From positions 8,229,218 through 8,293,217 of the forward strand of contig OX345639.1 in the NCBI GenBank assembly GCA_947044365.1: a DNA stretch of 64,000 nt, read 5' to 3'. This DNA comes from Petrosia ficiformis (taxonomy: Eukaryota > Porifera > Demospongiae > Haplosclerida > Petrosiidae). A model generated the notes under the pieces. It had not been told where the DNA came from and ran no database searches. It was given only the letters and a program-made list of their open reading frames with translations. The position numbers and the translations under genes were made by a program. Of the stretch, positions 58,401 to 64,000 are shown piece after piece (the first letter of the stretch is position 1; every line of letters begins with the position of its first letter).

Positions 58401-61400
58401 TACAATCTGATATTAGTGTGCTTGAAAAACAGATTGAGGAACTCGGTAAGTACACTATATTCCATTCTACCTTATAGTCTCATTCCCATTCAACCTAAAG
58501 ACAGTTATCTGGTAATGTTTTCTTTTGATCTTTACTATAATTATTATATACCATATTGTGTTGTTTTAGTTTGATAAAAATTACTACTTTTAGTTATAGT
58601 TATAGTATGCCTCGTTAGTTAACTAAAAGGGATTTTAGTTACGGTTATAAATTATAGTTAGCTAAAACAACACCAATACCGTAGATTGGTAAATCTTCAT
58701 TAATTTCATTGCTGCTTCAATCTTTGAAATTTTAATATTTCACTAGTTTAACTTTAGAACTAATATGATCCATGAAAAGTAAAATCCATGTAGTTTATTT
58801 ACCACGAACATTTCCCGTAGTTCTTAATTGTTATGTTGCAATTTCCACTTGATTTTCATTATGCAATTTTTTGCCCAGGATATTTAGAGTGGTGGTTGGA
58901 TTCTACATTGCATTTAGTGCTGTTTATCCAGTTTATACTTAAGTCTGTCTCAGTAGCCTATACATTGTGTATATGTATTATCTGAGAGGTGGTGGTTATT
59001 CCCGACCAGTGCTGACCAGTGTGGACAGCACACTGATATTATCAGTTATCCATGCCTTCATCAATAGTTTATTTATTGTGTTTTAGATGAAACTAATAGG
59101 GAAACCTTTTCTAAATGTAATGAGTTGACATGTAAAACTCAACTACTGAAGATGAAATCCTGCCAATGTCAGGAGAATATTGGTACAATGAATGAGTATG
59201 CAAAAAGATTGGAGCAGACAGAACAATCATTACAGTTAGTGTTGCTGTCTGTGTGTGTGCCTGTATCTGTTTCTGCGTGTATCTATGTGTGTTTACGTGT
59301 GTGTGTGTGCAAATGTGTGTGTATGTGTGTGTGTGTGTGTATGTGTGTGTGTGTGCGCGTATCTGTGTGTCTGTGTGTAAATGTGTTACAAAAAGAACAA
59401 TGTGTCATAATTCTATCAAAACTTACACTTCATGTGTGTACATGTAATTAGTGTAACATTGTTTGTGTTGTAGCTGTACTCATTACAAATGGTATCTTTT
59501 GATGACCTTAGATCTCAACCTAAAGAAAAGACGTACTATGCTACATCTACAAAGAATAGGGATCATTCTGAGCTGGAATCAGTAGTCACTGTATGTAATA
59601 CATGTACATGTACAGTACCTGACTTTATTAAGTTTAGATACTATGATGGGAGCTCAACTGTACTTCTAAGTAGTGTTATAGTACTACTCTGTACTGTAAT
59701 GTGTGAATTCCATTTACACTTTTATGTGATAGCATAGTACTAAGGTATAATACTGTGTAGTACAGTGTACTTCACTCACAAAGTACACTGTAGTCAATGG
59801 AAGTACAGTGATAGTATGTAAACTTAATAATGTCAAGTACTGTATATTGCATTTGTAAATCATATCACTAGTTCTATGAAATTAGTCTTGCGTGTACAAT
59901 GTATGTGATTATGATAATTCTTACCTTCAAACAATTGCTATTTGTCAATTCTGTGTAGGAAGTCAGTATCTAGGGTGAGGTATGGCTGGTAAATTTAGTT
60001 GACTACCTATACATAATGACCAATAGTGAGTATTTGAGGGTATACAGTGCTTGAAATACATGCATTTGTCTGGATAAACTGTCTGATTAGTTATAAAGAA
60101 TAATACAAAAAATAAGTACAGTAACTTCACGGTGAGGTTAATGATTAGTCATAGCATTGTGTGTTACTTCTATATCTTGCAAGCTATAAATGAGTACAAT
60201 GCTGGTTTGTGAGCCTTTTTTTCCTGACAAAATCCATTACTTGCTAGTCATGTATTGTTTTATTCAGATGTTTTTGCTGGACTCTTTAATGTATTTTGAG
60301 CACTGGATATATGTGATCACTTGTTTAAAATTATTACAATTCATTAAGACCATTTTTTGCGGTGAAATAATTACTAAAGATGATTCAATGTTTGCAATGA
60401 CCTCAGAAAAATGTTCATGTATAAATCATCACAGCTTAGTCATTGGGAATGTGAATGGAGATTGTACTATTCATGATGGTTGTACAGTTGTACACATTGT
60501 GATAATAATTATTAGGCTAAGTCTACTGCCACCAACAAGTGGTGTCAATGATAGCCATTTGGTGAATATTGGCCCTGAGATGTGTAAATACATGTACAAT
60601 TAAGGTGGCACTCCGGTAATTAGCATACTCGTGAACAACGTTTTAAAACTTGTTTTTCACTAAAAAAAAACTTGACTTACAGAAGAAATTCTTGGTTACG
60701 TTTTGATAGTCTTGCTGACCTCTAAATACAGAACAGATTTTGTGTTGATAACACTCCTTTTCACAGCAATTCCATGCTGTTTTTTTTTTCAACTAGAGGT
60801 AACTCATTTGAAGAATCTACATGTATGACAGCTAATGACATGAAACGTATTTTATTTTCATGATGTACCATAGTCTACGCAGCAATGGTCTCCTTTTTAA
60901 AATACAGCTTCTAGGATTTCTGAAATGAGCATTCCACTATGTAAAATGTACTGTGACTCTCAAAAACATATATTTACACAATGTCTTTCGGTTTTTATAA
61001 TTTCAGAGCGGATAACTTGAACAAGTTACCTAAAACATTATACTACATGTACAGTATATGTTAATAAAAGTCACAGTACAGTAATTACTCAGTAGTTTCA
61101 TTATCACACTACAGTACTTCAAAAGTGGTTTGACAGTAATTAGTGTACTTGACCACAGTAGCGAGACAGTAGTTACTGTACTATACTGACAGTAGAACTA
61201 AGGTAATTACTGTTACTGTATAGTGAAATTTTATTGACATACATGTATACTGTATACGACAGTAATCAGAAATGTATAGCAATTAATGAATATGCCACAT
61301 GTATATGTACATGTAATTACCTGAGTTGTACCTTGAGTAAATAAGTGGTTTAAACATGTAAATGAACCCACAATCATGATTTTAGAAGTATAGCCTGGGC

Positions 61401-62816
61401 AAACATGTGATGTAAATACATTTACATGTATGTATTATGACCACATGTACATGTATTATGAGTACATGTACATGTATTATGAACACATTCTATTAATTCA
61501 GAAAGAAACAAGGTCATGTTTAGAACAAGTACACCAGTTTGTAAGTGATGTATCAAAGACCTCAAGTTCAAGGTACTTCATTATTTCTTTGCTTTCTTTC
61601 TGTTTTGTTCATGTTGTACTGGAAAATATAATTGGGTTCGGAGTCTTGGAGCCTCATGCAGTACTGTATGTATATGAGCTTTTTGACCCCACCCATTGTA
61701 CTACATGTACATGTACAGCACTCACATCAGTGTATCATCATTATTTTGTCATTCCTTATTGGAAAAAGTGCCAATGTGTTTGCAGTTTATAATTATTATT
61801 TTTTTTAGTTCTGTAGACCTCGAGGAGGCTAAACGGAAGACATGGACAAAAGTGGAGGTTTGATGTTTAAATATTTTATGTATATATAATTGAGAAAGGT
61901 GATATGATGTTAATATATTTGTTGAAATGTCTATTAAATATACAACAGAAATAGAGAAGAGAATCTAAAAACATGAGTAGACAAAGATGATGTACATGTA
62001 CATGTACATAGAATGGTACAAAATACTGGACACACATGAACTAACACTTGAATAAACTGGATATATAAACTAACAGCTGTACTCTAGATAAAGTGTACAT
62101 AAGGATTAAAAAATGCAAAGTGTAATTACTACATGTACACAAAATTATTATAGTGAAACTGATCATATATTATACTGTATTACAAATGTAATTATTATAG
62201 TGCAGTGTTTTCCCCAAATGGTGGTACCATGCCACTCCCCCATCCTTTAGTCTAGATCTTGCTCCCCACCTGTTAATTTTAAAGTTAATGCTGAAAATAT
62301 TGTTTTAAAACACTCATTGAACATTGTTGACCAAATGTCATATACTACCATTGATGCACTCCCCTGCCCTTAATGTTTATCCTGTGGGAAACACTGTAGT
62401 GAAACTGATTATATACATATGTATACATGTATATATACACATGTACTTGTAGTGTAGTATAGATGTAAAATCATTGATTTGATCACCATAATCAATCTCA
62501 GAGGGTCCGAGGGAAGTATGATTTCAGACCTATCTAGTTGCTTCATGATTATTGCCCATTATAAATGTGTATATATTATACATGTATCTTTGATATGTGA
62601 CAAACTTTCATGTAAATTTAAAATTTCTATATGAAACTCTGCTTATATTAATAGCTCGTGTTGACTGAGTTCCTTTATCTTTTGTCAGTCCCTTTTAAGA
62701 ACCTATCCCTGTGAAGAACTAATGCAGTCCCTCATTGAACTGACCCAAGAAGATACTACTGAACTAACACAACTGACAGATGAACTAAATGTATCTGAAG
62801 AAGTGGAGAATCTCAG
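55485..62816 (+). CDS. HAUS5: Coiled-coil protein, probable augmin subunit HAUS5 (N-terminal part; continues beyond right edge)
   Basis: Augmin binds spindle microtubules and recruits gamma-tubulin for branching nucleation. Exons: 55485-55555, 56876-56938, 58297-58445, 59087-59238, 59474-59590, 61502-61572, 61809-61857 and 62689-62816, phases compatible, open at the end. The start is MDKLLAEWSSSEGIDSDDLM, then LGNENHELWEFVSNLLGMKR, which resembles the HAUS5 N-terminal segment (LCLGQGADIWAYILQHV in human). Long heptad-rich coiled coil follows (KQLKKSLQSQSIAVNQLQSD, VLEKQIEEL). Then KVESLLRTYPCEELMQSL aligns with VETLLTNHPPGHVLAAL of HAUS5. The exon 4 donor is uncertain: I used GTGTTG at 59239 because the upstream GTTAGT breaks the frame. 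Another coiled-coil protein cannot be excluded. Confidence 0.58.
56238..56832. mobile_element. Second copy of the CAGGAGCTT inverted-repeat element
   Basis: CCAGGAGCTTTTGAGCC at the left and GCACTCATAT at the right correspond to the copy at 17253-17975. Shared inner blocks include TTGTTGTCGAATCACACCT, TAAGTAGG-GTGATAA and TGACGCTCCTTCACGC. It lies in the intron before exon 2 of the HAUS5-like gene. Confidence 0.75.
56990..57390. mobile_element. MITE with ATCCCTATGATTGCTTT termini
   Basis: AGTATCCCTATGATTGCTTT at the left pairs with GGGAAAGCAATTGTTGGGAT at the right. Internal markers are TCCTTACTTTTTAAACGATC, CGTAGAACTTTAG-type and CAACTTCCTTAACTACGT. Related copies lie at about 47240-47400 (part), 48765-49815 (with an insertion), and 63005-63440. 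Confidence 0.75.
57968..58243. mobile_element. Mariner-like MITE, copy 1
   Basis: CAGTACTTGACATTATTAAG at the left mirrors CTTAATAAAGTCAGGTACTG at the right; the pairing continues through TTTACATACTAT / ATAGTATGTAAA. CAGT-type tips and size fit Tc1/mariner-derived MITEs. Copy 2 is at 59613-59842. Confidence 0.8.
59284..59382. repeat. (GT)n-rich microsatellite in a HAUS5-like intron
   Basis: An imperfect TG repeat with interspersed TA and C bases. The long ORFs read through it (Val/Cys-rich) are artefacts. Confidence 0.93.
59613..59842. mobile_element. Mariner-like MITE, copy 2
   Basis: Same termini as copy 1 (CAGTACCTGACTTTATTAAG left; CTTAATAATGTCAAGTACTG right), here flanked by TA on both sides, the Tc1/mariner target site. 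It begins 22 bp after the exon 5 donor. Confidence 0.85.
59843..61501. other. Intron without further genes
   Basis: The intron between exons 5 and 6 of the HAUS5-like gene has an open frame at 60190-60603 (137 codons) with no recognisable domain and intron-like composition. It also has repeat copy 2 of the GTACAGTAATTACT family (about 61045-61240) and ACATGTACATGT palindromic runs near 61310-61480. Confidence 0.5.
62203..62396. mobile_element. hAT-like MITE with CAGTGTTTTCCC termini
   Basis: CAGTGTTTTCCC at the left and GGGAAACACTG at the right are inverted repeats of the widespread hAT CAGTGTTTCCC type. The interior is about 170 bp and noncoding. A solo right-end-like GGGAAACACTG also occurs at about 6591-6601. 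Confidence 0.82.
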
Positions 62817-64000
62817 GTACAGTAACAATATAGTAGGTCACGTGTCTTTAAAAACTCTCAAGTAGTGTTGTTTTATAGCTGTAACTAAAACCCCTTTTAG
62901 TAAAGTATTGCAACTCTTAGGTTAACTAAACTGTAACTAAATGCAGTGTACAAGTCTATTACAGTAACTATAAATAACTAAAATAACAAGTGTATATAGA
63001 GAGAAAAAAACATCCCTATGATTGCTTTACAAATTTATAAAAGTATCCCTATGACTGCTTTGTGGTGTCCAGCATTCAGTAATCATGGCTGACTGACTAT
63101 CAAGCATGAAAGACAACAGCTTATTATAGTTATTATTTTGATTATCTACTCTCCTGACCTTTCAAAGGGCCTTGTAGAACTTTAGGAATATATGTCAGGC
63201 AGAATAGCTAGCTGTTAGTTCCAGTTTCTACGTAAGCTACACAGCTTTCTTTTTGCTGGTGTGCAGAGCTTGATCGCGCGTTCTTTTACGCGCCACGCCT
63301 ATTAATTGACCGAGCCCCCGGGAATGATATAACTTCCTTAACTACGTATACAACGCATACTCGCGTAGGTGACACAAACATATATATATATATATATATA
63401 AACATACATCGAACCCGTGGGAAAGCAATCATAGGGATGGCCCTACGGGCCATAAAAATGGCCACTAATGGGCACTTTTAGTTAGTTAACTAAAACTAAA
63501 ACCCTTTTAGTAAGCCTAATATTATTATTGTTAATCAACTGTAACTAAAAGTGGTCATTATTGCCTTACTAAAACAACACTACTCTCAAGGGAGTATATA
63601 CACTGTAGTATTATATATATAATTATATATAGTTATGTTACCATGGTTACCAGTTTCATTATTATGAAAAGACTTAGTTTATATTAGTTATCAGCTTCCA
63701 TTATCATCAAAAGACATACATACTCTATATACATGTATATGTACATATATGTCACATGTCTTTAAATTATTAAGTAAACTCTCATGTGAATATTACAATA
63801 ATATTTAGTGATGTCAATTTGATATTCCGATAAGCTGATAATGACTATAGGCCATTGAAGAAATCAGATATTAGAAGGCATTAGTAATATCAGATTGATA
63901 TCAGAGTTTTGATACTTTTTGAAGCATGGGCCAAATTGGCTCAACAAAGGTTAGTGCGTGTGCCATTGGGAATACATCTTGAGCCAATTAACAAAAAGTT
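62817..64000. other. Right flank: intron filled with repeats
   Basis: After the last visible HAUS5-like exon the window holds a TTTTAGTTAACTAA-family element (62865-63577) into which, or next to which, a copy of the ATCCCTATGATTGCTT MITE (about 63005-63440) has gone. AT-rich sequence follows. No further exon was recognised before the edge. Confidence 0.6.

Noticed and set aside
59125..59451. Val/Cys-rich ORF reading through the GT repeat
   Set aside because: Only the first part (to 59238) is exon 4 of the HAUS5-like gene; the rest is microsatellite.
60190..60603. 137-codon ORF on the plus strand
   Set aside because: No domain, no neighbours in the same style, hydrophobic AT-driven composition inside an intron.
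1..64000. CRISPR arrays, prokaryotic operons, ribosomal RNA
   Set aside because: None seen. The 98-bp and 48-bp repeats are ordinary eukaryotic tandem repeats without spacers.

Overview
This is animal nuclear DNA, most likely from a demosponge such as Amphimedon. It is AT-rich with short GT-AG introns and is crowded with small hAT-like, mariner-like and foldback elements. It also carries metazoan-only gene types: integrin alpha and beta domains, an adhesion GPCR, pinin and an augmin subunit. The species is inferred, not proven. All exon models were built by eye from splice signals, reading frame and family resemblance.

Layout. 1-7.4 kb: the 5' part of a pinin gene (minus strand) runs off the left edge, with helicase-like and transposase-like remnants in its introns. 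7.4-10.7 kb: mostly repeats, with two orphan exon-like ORFs. 10.75-16.77 kb: a complete 10-exon AHSA1 gene (Hsp90 co-chaperone, minus). It is divergent, across 137 bp, with a complete 5-exon TRAPPC6-type gene (16.9-22.65 kb, plus).

23.13-43.29 kb (plus): one 51-exon reading frame of 2208 codons, and the most striking content of the window. It encodes, in order, a signal peptide, an integrin beta ectodomain (PSI, hybrid/betaI with complete metal-site motifs, I-EGF repeats), an integrin alpha ectodomain (seven-bladed FG-GAP propeller, thigh, calf-1), an N-glycosylation-rich 16-residue repeat linker, a cysteine-rich hormone-receptor-like module, a GAIN/GPS autoproteolysis region, seven transmembrane helices and a cytoplasmic tail. 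Splice phase is kept across both fusion junctions. No stop, new signal peptide or terminal exon is seen between the modules. The product would be a single-chain integrin alpha-beta head mounted on an adhesion GPCR, with the integrin transmembrane and cytoplasmic segments gone.

43.6-55.24 kb (minus): a small secreted protein with a predicted mature N-terminal histidine (LPMO/BIM1-like candidate), a decayed subtilisin-like protease that has lost catalytic residues, and its intact paralogue (S8, proteinase K-like, 409 aa). The intact protease is divergent from a coiled-coil gene on the plus strand (55.5 kb to beyond the right edge) that best resembles the augmin subunit HAUS5.

AHSA1, TRAPPC6, PNN and HAUS5 are unrelated housekeeping neighbours. 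The secreted protein, the proteases and the integrin-GPCR all act at or outside the cell surface, but nothing in the sequence shows that they work together.
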